The position numbers and the translations under genes were made by a program. DNA of 64,000 bases from Atopsyche davidsoni (taxonomy: Eukaryota > Arthropoda > Insecta > Trichoptera > Hydrobiosidae): the NCBI GenBank assembly GCA_022113835.1, contig JAILWY010000010.1, positions 2,629,501-2,693,500 of the forward strand. The letters are read 5' to 3'. The number at the start of each line of letters is the position of its first letter. Within the stretch, counting starts at the first letter, position 1. Positions 48,035-60,800 of the stretch are shown one piece after another. Below the pieces are notes generated by a model. That model did no database searches, was not told where the DNA came from, and saw only the letters and a program-made list of their open reading frames with translations.

Positions 48035-48563
48035 AAATATTTATCATAACTTGACGAGTCTCAACATGCAAGAAAAATGCTTCATAAACCTTTGAACTTG
48101 TTTCCAATCAAATGCACATTGAAACGCAATCTCATGTAAATAAAATAGCAGTTCCTCGCGTGGTTGAGTCGCGTGCAGGTCATCTGATTTCACGTCTTTC
48201 CGGAGACGATTGTTACTTGTGTATGTGGGGGTTCGTGTACTCGGCGAGGGGCCCATTCTCGGCCGCGACCCCGCAATGGGAGCCCCGCCGCATCACTAAT
48301 ACGGCTTATCTCGCCCGGGACATGAATTGCCTGCGACAGGAGTTGTAAGTCGCGGCCCGCGGATAAGAAAAATATTAGCCCCCTGGAAGTAAGGAGCTAC
48401 ACGCCTCAAGTCGGCTACATTTTGTACCAACATCAGGATGTCAGCCTGAAGGGTGTAAGTTTTTCAGAGTAATATTTCAAAGCTACGTCACGTCTCATGT
48501 ATGAAAATGATGCTTTAGACACATTCGCTATCGTACTAAGATTAATATATATATATATATATA
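48035..48563. other. Noncoding stretch with a GC-rich island
   Basis: A strongly GC-rich block lies at about 48160-48420 in otherwise AT-rich sequence. ORFs on both strands (70-78 codons) are unrecognised. A (TA)n microsatellite follows at about 48545-48563. Confidence 0.5.
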
Positions 48564-48776
48564 CATATGTCTATTTTTTTATTAACGTCAATCAGATGCG
48601 TATTTACTACCCATTACGGGTTTATTATATTATTACTAATATGATTAGGCACATTAGTTCATTAGTACACCGGTCATGTAAACCAGGGGATGTGGGTTCA
48701 AATCCCACACAAATCACGATGAAATCATCTTCTATGTATGAACTAATGTGCCTAATCATATTAGTAATAATATATG
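48564..48776 (+). mobile_element. Foldback element with SINE insert, compact copy
   Basis: Arms ATTACTAATATGATTAGGCA...CATTAGTTCAT (to 48662) and ATGAACTAATGTGCC...TAATCATATTAGTAATA (48738-48772) are perfect or near-perfect complements of about 35 bp. Between them is only a SINE fragment: CACCGGTCATGTAAACCAGG (a well-preserved tRNA-Thr-type anticodon arm), GTGGGTTCAAATCCCAC and CAAATCACGATGA. The left flank (TATTAACGTCAATCAGATGC) is shared with 27.77 kb. The right edge abuts a pogo-like element. Confidence 0.8.
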
Positions 48777-48778
48777 TA

Positions 48779-49145
48779 CAGTAATACCCGGCTTTTCGCG
48801 ACTCCGTTATGCGCGGTTTCACTATAACGCGAATTTCAAATTTCGCGTTAAAATGCCTCGCATTACGCGAATTTCTTGTTTAAGAATGTGTATGAACATA
48901 ATTAACTTCTTTTAACAATTGAAAACAGCGTTGGGTGTTATGAACGTATTTTACAAGAACGTAAATGAAACGCTACCCAAAAGACAATAGATGTATTTTT
49001 CAGTAAAAATAACATGTAATACTGCATAAAGTGATTGATTCAATTGATTCGTATTTTTTTGTATTAAGTTTTGACTATGTATGTATATTTAATCGTAAAC
49101 CCCGATATTCGCGAATTTTACTTAACGTAAAGCGGGGTAATACTG
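48779..49145 (+). mobile_element. pogo/Tigger-like non-autonomous element, complete
   Basis: Begins CAGTAATACCCGGCTTT and ends AAAGCGGGGTAATACTG. These are imperfect terminal inverted repeats flanked by TA on both sides, so the length is 367 bp. The subterminal regions are rich in CGCGAATTT and CGCGTT. No transposase is encoded. An inverted, truncated relative is at 10944-11227. Confidence 0.85.
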
Positions 49146-52100
49146 TATATATATATAAAATGTTACTTTGAATCTTACTTTACAATAAATGTCAAAATAA
49201 TCACCATAAAATTAGGAATCACTCCGTCTGCTTCAAATATTTGAAATAAATATTATGATCTTAAGCACTGAGGTTATTCATTACTTATCTGTTTTCGAGA
49301 AACTCTCTGAAAATTATTTTCAGTGTTTTAAATAAAGTATCTGATGGTCATAAGTAATACCCAAACCGGTAAAGGATTACCGCAGCTTTCTTTGGTCAAG
49401 AACATAATACCGAAGATCAAACCACCAGATTATCAAAGAAATAAGCGACTTTAACCTATAAAAACGATTATATATTTGGGAAGTAACTCCTTTTCCGATT
49501 AAGATAAGATCTATTGAAGATTGTATAGTCGGTTAAAAATCGACTTAAGCCTATTGTTTCAGCCCGGCCTAAAGGCTTTATACCGAGAACGTGAAATCAT
49601 GACATGAAAGTAAACCAATGAGGGAATAACACACAGGACATAAAATACGAATGTCTTAAGTGGAAATCTGTTTTTCTTTATTTTTTAAATCAAGTTATTT
49701 TGTGTTTTATCTCTTATTTGTATAACACGGTATTAACATTTTTGAACTAACCGCATTTAATGCTATAATGAGAAAAAAACACTTTCAATAACAATGCGAA
49801 TGTCTACAATTAAAATATTCTTTGCGTTTGTTTAATTTGTCATACACAAATAAACCAGAATCAATACCTCTTGATTTATTTTTTAATTAAATTTACTATA
49901 AAAATAAGTGTCAAAATTGAGTAGTATTCAAATAATTCTAGTTTAATATATAATTATATTTGATAAAAAAAAAACAAGATCCATTTACTGTGTTTATAAT
50001 TTGAAGCTACATAAACATGACTTTAATAGCAAATATATTGTAATATATAATATTGCATAATTGACACCAATGTTAATTATGAAATATTTATTAAAAGTGT
50101 AAATTAACCTATATTGTCAAAAAAAATAATGAAATTGACCAATACAAGATGTAAATTTTAAATGAATTTAAGCATTTTTACACCTGTCTTTGAGTGTTAA
50201 TCCACTTTTTTCGTTAATCCAAATATAATTTTTGAACTAAGTTTAATTTTTCTAAGAACCAAGTATTGTTTTGATTAAAAGATATTACGATACTGAAATA
50301 ATGGATTATAGTAAGAATTAATATTACAACTTTTAAATGATACATTTGACACAAAACAGGGAAAAACTAATAATGAACTATGAAACTTGTATAAAACTAT
50401 GTCGAAAACATTATGCTTTGACGTATTGATATTTACAAATGTATAAAGTTTGGTAGAGTGAGATATTTGAAGTTTGTATTTATGTAAGGATAATACGTAG
50501 TAAAAGTTTGTTTGTACCATAGAGACTAATTTAAATATTTTAGTTTATATTTAGTTTATATATATATTATATATGCAAAATGTTTATTTGATAAAAAATA
50601 TCACGGTTAATTGTAACGATAGGTGTTAAAATAATTTTTCATAACAGCTAGGATTTTGAAATATGTTTTAATACTTTAATAATTTTTAAATAAATTTCAT
50701 CAGAAGTTTAAATCGTTTTAAACGCTTAAAATTTCTGGAGTATTAAATCCAAATTATTGGATTGAGGAGGTTTAACACCTAAAAAATATTTAAAATATAA
50801 AAACCAACCAAACCCGTTTATAATGACTGCCTAAGAAGCTTACAATTTTTTTTATAACAAAATAAATTCAAAGTTAGATCAAAGGTCCACGTACTTCCTC
50901 ACAATACTTTAAAAAATATTTTTCATACTTGATCATAATTATTTATTTAAAAAATATACGAAAATCGGTATCATATTTTATTTGTTGTAATGTAAGTTTT
51001 GGAATACTTGATGTTAACGTGTAAGGCTTCTATTCTCTCTCTTGGTGTGGAATTTGACGCTATCCGATCATTCCTCATCGTCAGAATCCTTGAGTTTTCC
51101 TTTGATATTTTCGAGAGCAATAGATTCTACAAGCAGTTGTTTCATCTGAGAATATACCAAGATATATGATAAACTCAATGGATAGAGAGCATTGTCTTTA
51201 AAACTTTCGAAGGAATTCAAAGTAGTTCACCCCAACACCACATATTTAAGACAGGCTGTTTATTAACTACACATTCCACTTTAAACAAAACAACACGCAT
51301 AACATGATATAAGAGTTTTTTTAAATAGTAATTTTTAAACGAATTTTCATTATAATTTTTGTGCACTAAAAAAACATGTATTTTAAAAAATCCTATAAAG
51401 TTTTTTTTATAAAGACACGGAGTGAACTTATTTAAATACAACTTTGTTCTAATACACTGAACAATAATCTGAAAAGATAGCTTACAGATAAGCTTGTTTC
51501 ATAACTAGTCAAAAGTTGGCGCGAGTCCGGCGCGCCAAAGCAATTCAGAAATTTAGACACGGGCCGTACAGTCGTTCCGTGAATTCGGGCAAGAAACTCG
51601 GACAAAGTTGCGGTCGGAGATAGATTCAGAACCCCCATAAACCAGCCGCCACCTCATGCCGGATCGGCTGTATTATTTTATATCTGGAGTCGATTCCATG
51701 GCTTACTGTGTCGATATCGGATGGGTCGGTGTAATAAACTCGTAACCTTTATTGGGATAGTGGACTTTAGGATGTATCGAATTTAAAATATTCTATCTAT
51801 TATATGAATACACAAAAATCCCAGAAGAGAGTCAATAGAGAGATGACATGTAGTCTGGTTTACTGTTTTTGGGATGTATTTCATCAAAAACTATTTCGCA
51901 TATATATCGACAAGCTATGTTGATATTATATCTGTGATTAAAAATATTCTATCTGTTTGCAAACTTTTGTAGATTTTTAACAGCGTTAACTACTAATTAA
52001 TATTTTTTACGTTTTGGCTGCATCACTAATTTTTATAATTGTTGTTTATTAAATGTTTAAAATAGTAATTATGTATATTTGTGAATTGTGCATATTATTG

Positions 52101-52211
52101 TATTCTGGATTCGGATGGTAATGTTAAGGCACTTTTATATATTACTTCAACATTACGTAAAGAAAAAACTGATTTTTAGAGTACTTATATAAATATAGAC
52201 TGAGTATATGA
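49146..52211. other. AT-rich noncoding stretch, no gene recognised
   Basis: AT-rich unique sequence. GC-richer patches at about 49365-49450, 49550-49630 and 51500-51760. ORFs are 81 codons or fewer and unrecognised. No repeat family recognised. Confidence 0.5.
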
Positions 52212-52530
52212 AATGGATCGGTAATGGAGTAATAGACATGGAATGTTTGTGGTGGGATATGTTCTGGAAACATATCCCACCTGTCCCATCCTGTTATAAT
52301 TTCTGAAAAATAAATATTTTATGTAAAAGTAAGAGTTTTGTAAGGAAATGATTGTATATTAATGCTATTGGGCAGCAGCAATACGCAAACTGTTCATTAG
52401 ATTATAAAACTGCGGTATACTAAGGACCAGAGGACCTACCTCATATTTTTCTCTTAAAAAAACCATGAGCAAATATAGAAATCTTTTGAGAGAGTATTAA
52501 CCAACGTCCTCTGAGGAGAGGCATCCGAAA
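52212..52530 (-). mobile_element. Dispersed repeat R1, inverted copy with internal hairpin
   Basis: Reverse complement of R1: GGATCGGTAATGGAGTAATA, AAGAGTTTTGTAAGGAAATG, GCTATTGGGCAGCAGCAATA, TATAAAACTGCGGTA and TCCTCTGAGGAGAGGCA. A perfect 13-bp hairpin (GGTGGGATATGTT / AACATATCCCACC, loop CTGGA) occupies 52251-52281. It is not present in the other R1 copies; the block between it and 52320 that should hold the GCAGCAAGCTAC region is missing. Confidence 0.7.
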
Positions 52531-54247
52531 AAAAAGCATTTTCGTAAAGAAACGCCGAAAATCCTAATAAGCTTGTGTAGGTATAATTTTGAATTAATTA
52601 AATACTTAAACATTTTTGAGCACAAGACTAGACAAAGTTATTCTGTGTTTATTTTTAAAAAAATCCTAGCAATTTGCCCTCTTTTATTTTGGCTTACCAA
52701 TGAAGTTTTATATATTTCTGAACGAAAATAATCAAAGTTTATATCAGATGAATTGATTTTAAATGAATTGATTGAACATGAAGTTCAATATTTGTGTCAT
52801 GGATATTCATGTCACGTTCAGCATAAATTATTTTGAAAATATTTACATACAATAATTTTTATATTGTAATGAAATAATTTGTTTCTTAATCATATTCAAA
52901 TTAAATACAATAAATTATTAATATTCAATTATCAATATACACATTTAATGTGGTAAACCCATAGATTATCTATTATAAATATTATAAACGAATACTTTAA
53001 GTACCTGAGTATTGTTTTAATAAAACATATTAATTATTATTCGAAGTGCAAATATTGTTTTAATCAGTGAATCATCAATTTTTAATATCTTAATTTTATT
53101 GTTAAAATCATTTATTGATTGTAAGAAAGGAGGTACGCATATCGTTTCAGTACATACGTATATATTTAACTCAATTATGTATAATTTATTCTAACCCATG
53201 TATAATTCTGCGATATTATGTACGACATGCTGGCTTAAATTTTAAGATAGATTCTTCACAAGGGGTTTTCGCACTTCTGCGCAGTCTTTGTCACAATACA
53301 ATCGGTTATTCATAAATAAAAAAATGTATTTATTGTGTTTAGAAAATTGATAATATATTGCCTGAAATAATTTTTTTTTTCAATAAATCAAAATTTTATA
53401 TTTTAAGCAGGAATGTTTTATTTAAACAATAACTACAGAAAAAAAATGTACAGATTTGTTGCAGTCAGAAATATTTTTGTGACAAGAGCACCAATACTTT
53501 TTTTAAATTATGGATATCGCCTAAATGCATAATATTATTATTTAAAAATAATTTCTTATGTAGATAATATAGTCAGCCTTTTTCAACCATTCTAAAGTAG
53601 TTTTATTGAACTGTTATACTAGACGGTATAAAAGTGTCAAAACTTTTAGAATAAATAAAAGTTTTAATAGTCAGCTAAAAAAGTATAGTTTTGATATTGT
53701 TTGTATGTGAATCAGTTTACAATACATTTAAAAATGAGGTAACAGCATGGCTATGCGATTCACCCTGTGCGTGTTCACTTCAGATCACTTAACACACTTA
53801 CATGTTAATTAAGCGGTATAATATTATTAGGTGGAATTATAGCTGGAGATATCGATCGGGGTGTGCGTGCAGTTATCATAGAGAAATTTAGTGAATATCC
53901 AGCCAAAACTCACGCAGTTTGAATTTAATTTATCTATATAAAAATAAATTCAACTTTTAAATTTTCCATTCATATTTACTAAGTCAAAATTGCGAATAAT
54001 GTTGATCGATCGAAGGTCAAGCTATAAAAATGAACGGAAAAATATGCATGTAACTTCTAGAACTTATTTATATTAAATTAAGATGGACAGTTAATTTTAA
54101 CATAATTTTATCATTTCAGATACTCAATATAAAAAATAAACAAATAAAATCTAAAGACCAGATACTTGTGTATTGTTTCTATGTGTGCATGATTTGTGTT
54201 ATTGTTAGTAAATACAGACCTTTTGAGTATTCTACAATCGATACAAA
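52531..54247. other. AT-rich noncoding stretch, no gene recognised
   Basis: Very AT-rich with no ORF above 66 codons and no repeat recognised. A mildly GC-richer patch lies at about 53745-53900. Confidence 0.55.
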
Positions 54248-54782
54248 TACAAGGTGTCCAATAAGTGTATCAGGTATTTGTTTTAGTGACCGCTATTGCG
54301 ATATGCTGCGAAAATTTTTGGGCCCACAGTTGCAGGAGTTTCAAGGTTTCAACTCAAGAACGTGGTTCCAACAAGACTTGCCATACATCCAATCAATCAA
54401 TTGAAGCTGTTAACGAATTATTCCCTAATAAGGTCATTTCACGTAGAGGTAACACCAAGAAGCCCCGACTTTAGCCCTCTTGACTATTTCGTATGGGGAT
54501 ACCTTAAAAGTAGAGTTTATGGGAATAACCCGACGGATCTAACGGAATTGAAACAAAACATCAGGTCAGAAATAGCAGCAATATCGAGGGCTATGTGTCA
54601 GCGTGTTATCAGATTAGAAGAGTGCCAGCAGCGTAACGGTCACGATTTGGATAACATCATCTATTTGAAATAATTTTTCATTTTGTATTCTTATAATCAA
54701 CAATAATAAAAAAATACTTGATGACTATTAGTTTTTGTTTTGTTGAACTAACAAATACCCGATACTCTCTTTGGACACCCTA
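54248..54782 (+). mobile_element. Mariner-like element, both ends present
   Basis: Left end AAGGTGTCCAATAAGTGTAT and right end GATACTCTCTTTGGACACCC form imperfect inverted repeats of about 30 bp next to TA. The pairing extends inward through AGGTATTTGTTTTAG and GTTGAACTAACAAATACC. At about 535 bp it lacks the 5' half of a full element. It is more distant from the 12 and 19 kb copies than those are from each other and lacks the R1 joint. Confidence 0.88.
54284..54673 (+). pseudogene. Transposase remnant, C-terminal half
   Basis: Pieces in two to three frames give RYCDMLRKFLGPQLQEFQGF, RTWFQQD with the second catalytic aspartate, SNQSIEAVNELFPNKVISRR, then SPDFSPLDYFVWGYLKSRVY with the third aspartate region, TDLTELKQNIRSEIAAI and a C-terminal NGHDLDNIIYLK before a stop near 54671. 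An ~8-base deletion removes GAT after the second aspartate and shifts the frame. The N-terminal DNA-binding part and the first catalytic aspartate are missing. This is the best template in the window for the family's C-terminal half, but it is inactive. Confidence 0.85.
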
Positions 54783-57677
54783 CATATTCACCCTAAACCA
54801 TATCATCGTATTTATATAAAAAAATATTTTTACTGTTTGCAGATCACTTATGGAATATTCATTGCATGGCTTCATCTTACACCGAGTCGATATAGTGATT
54901 AAGGTATTATTGGGCATCAGTTACGAGAGGCGGCCTCGTGTGGGACGTCCATAACCGTCGCGTAATTAAATCGTCACATCCACCGACACGAGCAGCGGGA
55001 GACATTTATCTCCGATCATAAGGGAAATTGAGAGGGCGGCAAACCGAATCCAAATGATTTTCGATCTGTCCGATCGGTTGAAATATTCACTTAGTCGGAC
55101 TGTCAATTCATAGAACGGGGCGATTCCCGTCGGTTTGTATCTCTGAAACCGAAAAACTCAAGCGGATGACGATTGCAATCTTATTTGTCACGTTAGAGTT
55201 GAATGAAACGTTGAATTACACTCACACACAAACACACATTCATACATGTGTGTTGATTAAAATAGATTTGACTAAAAATTTTAATTAAAAAAGTAATGAG
55301 GCACTCTATATTATAACATATTAAGAATGAAAGTTCAAAGCCATATTTATATCACTGAGTGAAATTTCATTTACATTAATAGCTCATCTCAAAAGTGAAG
55401 TATTCATTAAGTTCAAAATGTTTATACAAATACATTCACGAAAGAATGTTATAATAATAAATTCACTAACTGGAGGCTTTCTCAATTTACTTGAGATATG
55501 CTTAGACACCGTGTAATCTGGTTTACAATATAAGCTCGAACTCTGCAAAGGTTTTATTTTAAAAAGTCAGCCTTCGAAATACGGATACGATTAATCAGTA
55601 CGATATCCCGAAATTGTTTTTACGGAGAATTTCAGATGCGCAGATTAAAGTCTAAAAGATTAACGTTTTCCGTACGATCTTGTAACGTGAAAGTTGGAAA
55701 ATACGGAAAGGTGCAAATTAATTATCATTTAAAATTCATAAGGAAATTATCGCAGTAACTTTCTCTAAACAAATTTCGCTGGTTTAATAAATATAAACAC
55801 AATACAGTTAAACCTACCACTTGAAGCTCCCGCGTATAATTTGTTTTCATTTGCGAGTGTATAGCGCCTGAATGAAACATAGAAAGTTCTGGATAAAGCG
55901 AGCAGGAGATCTCCTGCCTCGTCTGGAGCAACTTGGTTATTTTGTTCGGTGTCTCTATGGTAAACATCCGAAATCTTAGAAAGAAATTCTAATCCCACCG
56001 ACGGTGTAACAAGCGGGGCGCTCCGCGTCAGCCGCAAAGAGTTTCACGAATAAAAACACCGACAAACTGTTATTTGTTACCGCGGAGAGTATTATGCACG
56101 CAAAAAAAATATTATTAACTATTTTTGTGTCCTTGAACTTGCATATTTTAGATATCCCTTGAAGTTTAAATTAAAATTTTAAAATCCATAGAAAGCGCTG
56201 GGGCTCAAAACGAGGCATTTAAGTATTGCTGATTACAAGTGAATCGCGAAAGCATTCAGAAGCAATATCAAAAATTATCTTTTACAAAAGTTATAGTATA
56301 GAATCCCATCAAGTACTATGGTAATGAATTAATATTTATTATTTGTAAATATTATTGTAATAAAAATTAATAAATCAGGTCATTAAAGATTGTTATTATT
56401 TTTACATTTTAAAATTATAAAACTTAATAGCAGTAATCCAGATTGTTTTTCACTTATGAGATTTAGTTGATTATATTGAGAATATAAATTTGAAATGAAA
56501 ATGGTTTATTATAAATATGAATCGAATTGAAATAAGTCAAAAGTAATGATATATAAAGTTTTTTGGGGTTCATATTGTGATGAGATAGCAACGTGAATAT
56601 TTTCACAAAATTCAGCAACTCCATATTCCATCTAAGAATTTTGCGGTTAATTTTGTACATTTATATAATTGCAGTGTCCGTTCTGCATGGCGAGTTGCTA
56701 ATTGCTTCCTCCTTATTTACAAATTATTTAAAAATTCATACTACGCAGTCGCATGCTTGTAAATTATACATTTTAAACTCTTAGGTATTCTATTCTCCGT
56801 TAGTATAGCATGGCGGGCCTCACTCCCAAGGATTAATTCAGGATGCCTTTGGTGTAGAGTTATATCAACAAGGAAATCCCGATTTAAGTCTGCACATACA
56901 TTTTAACGCTTACCTGTGCTTAGAAGTCCCAACTTTAAAATATAATTTTGCTTAACGTTAACAAAATATCATTTTGAAAACAGCGTTTAATGTTATTTAT
57001 AAATAATACAAGTTTAATAAATAGGCTTAAAAAATATGTTTTAAAAAATATTTTTCCGTCATGCGCCGGCGTTTACTTGCAGGCATATCTCTACCTTCGT
57101 AACAAAGAAGGCACAACGAAAATGGTTATTAAAATGTTTATACGCAAGCACATAGTTCAAAGCATAAAATGAACCGTATTGTAGGGATCTCGTGAAGGGG
57201 AAGTAAATCATGTTTGCCTCCGCGCGGGCTAGTTGGCGGTAACTTTAAACTCGCTCTCCTCGAATGGCGGTCATTGTTGCCACGCTTTTATTATTTCTGA
57301 AGACATTTTTGCCCGCCACAATGAAAGTTTTCTTGTAATCTTCGGTATAGTGAGCGAGAAAACCACCCGATGCATTCAGCCTGCCCCGACGGTTTCAGCA
57401 ACCATGTGAAAATATTACGCATTAAAATAAAGCTAGAAATAAATATCTACTTTATTTATTTGTAAAATAAACACGATTAATAAAAAAATAAAGAAATATG
57501 CAAAGTTTTACATACTAAAGTATGGTTGTCAGTGTGACTTGTATCAATCAATCAATTATCATGAAAATTTTGTATTCAAAATTTATCATTGATAGATGCG
57601 ATATCTGGGTAATCAGTTATCATTAAAAAATAGTAAAAACAATTTTATGTCGAGGCTAATTTTTTTTTCACACATCG
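54783..57677. other. Noncoding stretch with prominent GC-rich islands
   Basis: GC-richer islands at about 54880-55165 (GTCGCGTAATTAAATCGTCA), 55800-56060 and 57180-57420 (GGCGGTCATTGTTGCCACGC) stand out from AT-rich surroundings. Two overlapping minus-strand ORFs (80 and 90 codons) at 55725-56037 are unrecognised. These islands look like candidate conserved noncoding elements. Confidence 0.5.
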
Positions 57678-57830
57678 AAAATATCATTGTGACTTGTGTA
57701 AAATTCGAATTCACATCTCCGATGCATTATCCATTATGCTAACGAGCCACTGCAACACAGCGAGAGTTTTTAACAATCATAATCTACATAGAACCAATGT
57801 GAAAAAAAAAAAGTGCCTAATTGACGTTCA
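57678..57830 (-). mobile_element. tRNA-derived SINE, diverged copy with foldback remnants
   Basis: The minus strand reads GTGGCTCGTTAGCATAATGG (A-box region), ATAATGCATCGGAGATGTGA, ATTCGAATTTTACACAAG and TCACAATGATATT, a diverged version of the 47.6 kb SINE lacking much of the anticodon arm. On its plus-strand right side are TTTTTAACAATCATAATC and GAACCAATGTG, also found inside the foldback/SINE copy at 27.9 kb, followed by GTGCCTAAT. It may therefore be a third, decayed member of the foldback/SINE composite. Confidence 0.6.
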
Positions 57831-60800
57831 ATGCCTTCAATAATACAAAAGTAAGTATTTTCTATAAATACGATAAGACTTTAAATACGAAGAGTAACTG
57901 TTTAATTATTTGATCAGTAAACAATCAGTTTTACTTGTAATGATTTGTTTTTCTTTAAAAACAGAGAACCTTAAAAAATAAACACGCCGACGCAGCTGTA
58001 AGCGCGTGCGTCCATTTTGAATTTAAATCAAAGTCATTTGAAAAAAGCCTGCGAATCGCTGCGAATCAGATCCGTCCACCCGGGAGGGATCGCGACGCTT
58101 GCCTTCCACCGAAGGGCGTATTAACTATTAAAGCGAATAAATATGTATTATTCAGCGGCATAGTGAAGTGGTATACGTCGACACCGCCATATACATAACG
58201 GACTATCACTCTGCCGGTGCTCTCCCCGAGAACTTCTCAGGGCAGATCTCGTATTCGACGGCCACTTTAACATTTAACTGAGGGGATGTGTCGGACCTTC
58301 ACGGACCCGAATAATGTACGCTCGCCATTACTTCCCTTCCTTTACTACAGCCTGCCCGGTGGTCCCGCTGGGGTGAAGAGCTTTTTTTCGACTGAGGACA
58401 TCCATACTTCAGAGCAACTTTGATTTTGACTCGTTGAAACTATTTGGGAATCAAATATCAATTTTTTAGGGAGGGAATTCTTTCGTAGATGTATATTTGA
58501 ATGGGTTTATTTCAGATCGGGTGGAATTGAATAAATCTAACAAATAAGATTTAATAAAAAAATATTGTCCCGCTGTTCAAGCGTTGGTATATTTTTGAAT
58601 AAAAAAAACTTGAACTTAATATTAATAATTTTATTAATAAGTTTCGCCCACCCTTCTCGGCGATAAGCAAAACTTTCGCTTGAAAAATTAAATTGTCCCA
58701 TTAAAACTATGGGCCACATTCTTTCTAAAAATTTAGGCGAGTCAGTTATAATTATTTAGAAAATACTTTACACAAAACGATTGAAATTTTTGCTCAGTAG
58801 CGGAACGTCTAGAGTTAAATTGATTAAAGCACAAATCTTCTTAAAATATTCATACAAAGCATAGATTGCATTAGGTATTTATTATTTAATTGTTAAGACA
58901 TCAAGAGTAAATTTAAAACCATTTAACTTTTACCTTAAGGCAAAAAAATTTCCAAGAGGTGTAAATTATAATTCCTCTTTTACTTTATTTATATATTATC
59001 CGTCGTTTTATGTTAAAATTGTTAGTATGAAAATAGATTACCGACGCCTAATACTTTTTAGGTGAACAATGAAGATCTGTTCAATACCCAATATTAACCG
59101 TATCACGGCTTATTCTTTACGCTAACGAGAATTTGTTCTAACTTAGATAAAAATATATGCAATGTATGGTAACATAAAGCCAATTTAAAATATGTATCAA
59201 AAACATATGAATCAATTTAATCATAAAAGAAGATTCCGAATTCACAACGGTGTAAAAACCGCTTTTTTCCAAATTAAAATAACCGGTTTCCATTATTTCG
59301 CAAAAGCAATATCAATGAAGTCCCGATTTAATTTGGAAGTACCGCAGTCGGCATTGAATTTATTTAACTTGTAATAAGATTCCACCCCGTGGACTAGTCG
59401 CTTATAAAGGAATTAACTTTGTGATTGTGGAAGGAATAAATTGCCATGATAAGAAAATCCATATTTGAATGAGTTGAAATGTTTGAAAGAGGAACCGATT
59501 TCAATCGGTGGCGGGGAATAAAAGGCTGCTGAATAAAAAAAAAATGATTATGAACTTTTTCTCTGTGAGATCTGGAGCTATCTCTCCTCCCCCTTTCTCC
59601 CTATCCTTCTCCCTACCACCCTCGCTGGAAGCCTCTCGATTTAAGAAATAACGTTTACCTTTTAATTATTTATGTGCTAGCTCCAATTATTTGCTTAAAA
59701 TGTAAGATTTTTGATTTTGAAAGTGAATAATGTAATATTAATTTTAAGAAACAGCGATTTAGGATTTCGATTAATTTGTAACTATAAATTAACAACAGCA
59801 GTAAATGAGAGTGTTTCAAGCCTACATTTTGGTGTGTAAATTTTTTTTAACCCCTGTGTCCCGTTACGGAGCGAAAATATCAACAGTTATATTTAATTAA
59901 AATGATAACAATTTTTTAATAACTTCTATAAATATAGTTTTATTGATATTTTAATTATAGACTAAGGTCAGCAAGCAAATGAGTTCTCTTTTATATTATA
60001 TAGATTAAAATATTTATTGTAAATGTATAATTTTTAAATAACACCCATGACTTATTGAAGAATCCTGCAGTATGAAGTTTTATAAAATTGGCATGTGATA
60101 AATGATTTAAGGAATTATGAAATCGTGAAATATAGACGTCGTACATAATACTGAGCGTCAATTCCGTAGACAAAAGACGCGAATCGGTTTGTCTTTTTCT
60201 TTTTCACACTTTGCAGCCCACGCTTGTGTAAGAGTGGGAAGAATGTTTGTCCACACACTCTTAGTCAATCTCCTAATGAAATATGTTCCACAAAAATACC
60301 AGAAGTGGACCGCTTCTGTATACTTGGAATAATGAAATATTTTAACAAATCCTCTGGAAAGAATCGACGCTGTATAAATTATCCGTTTATATTGTTTGCA
60401 CTGGAGAGTGTTTGTATGATATTCGAAGAAATGCCTTTGATATATACTTAGAAAAAGAATTCGATATTTTATATGAGAATCTTATTGTATTGTAAGATAT
60501 AGGCATTCACTAATAAATTTGTTAGCAAAAAAAAAATAAAATCTGATAAAACCCTCATTTAAAAAAACTTTTGCAATATTTTTAAGTTGGCGTGGCGTTG
60601 TTGATATAATATTCAATACATACATGTTTTTGATTTTTTTAAAAAAAAAAAAAAGGAAATGAATAAAGAAAAAAAATAACAACTTTCAAAGAAGATAAAG
60701 TTAATTTTTATTGAAAGTTAAAGTACACATAGACCTTTGTATAAACGCACTGCGCTAAAGAAAGCAAACAAGTTAGTAAATAATGTTACTTATTTTTTTA

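Noticed and set aside
48669..48722. Functional tRNA gene
   Set aside because: The anticodon and T arms look like tRNA-Thr, but the acceptor and D arms are missing and the segment recurs in other SINE copies with the same downstream body.
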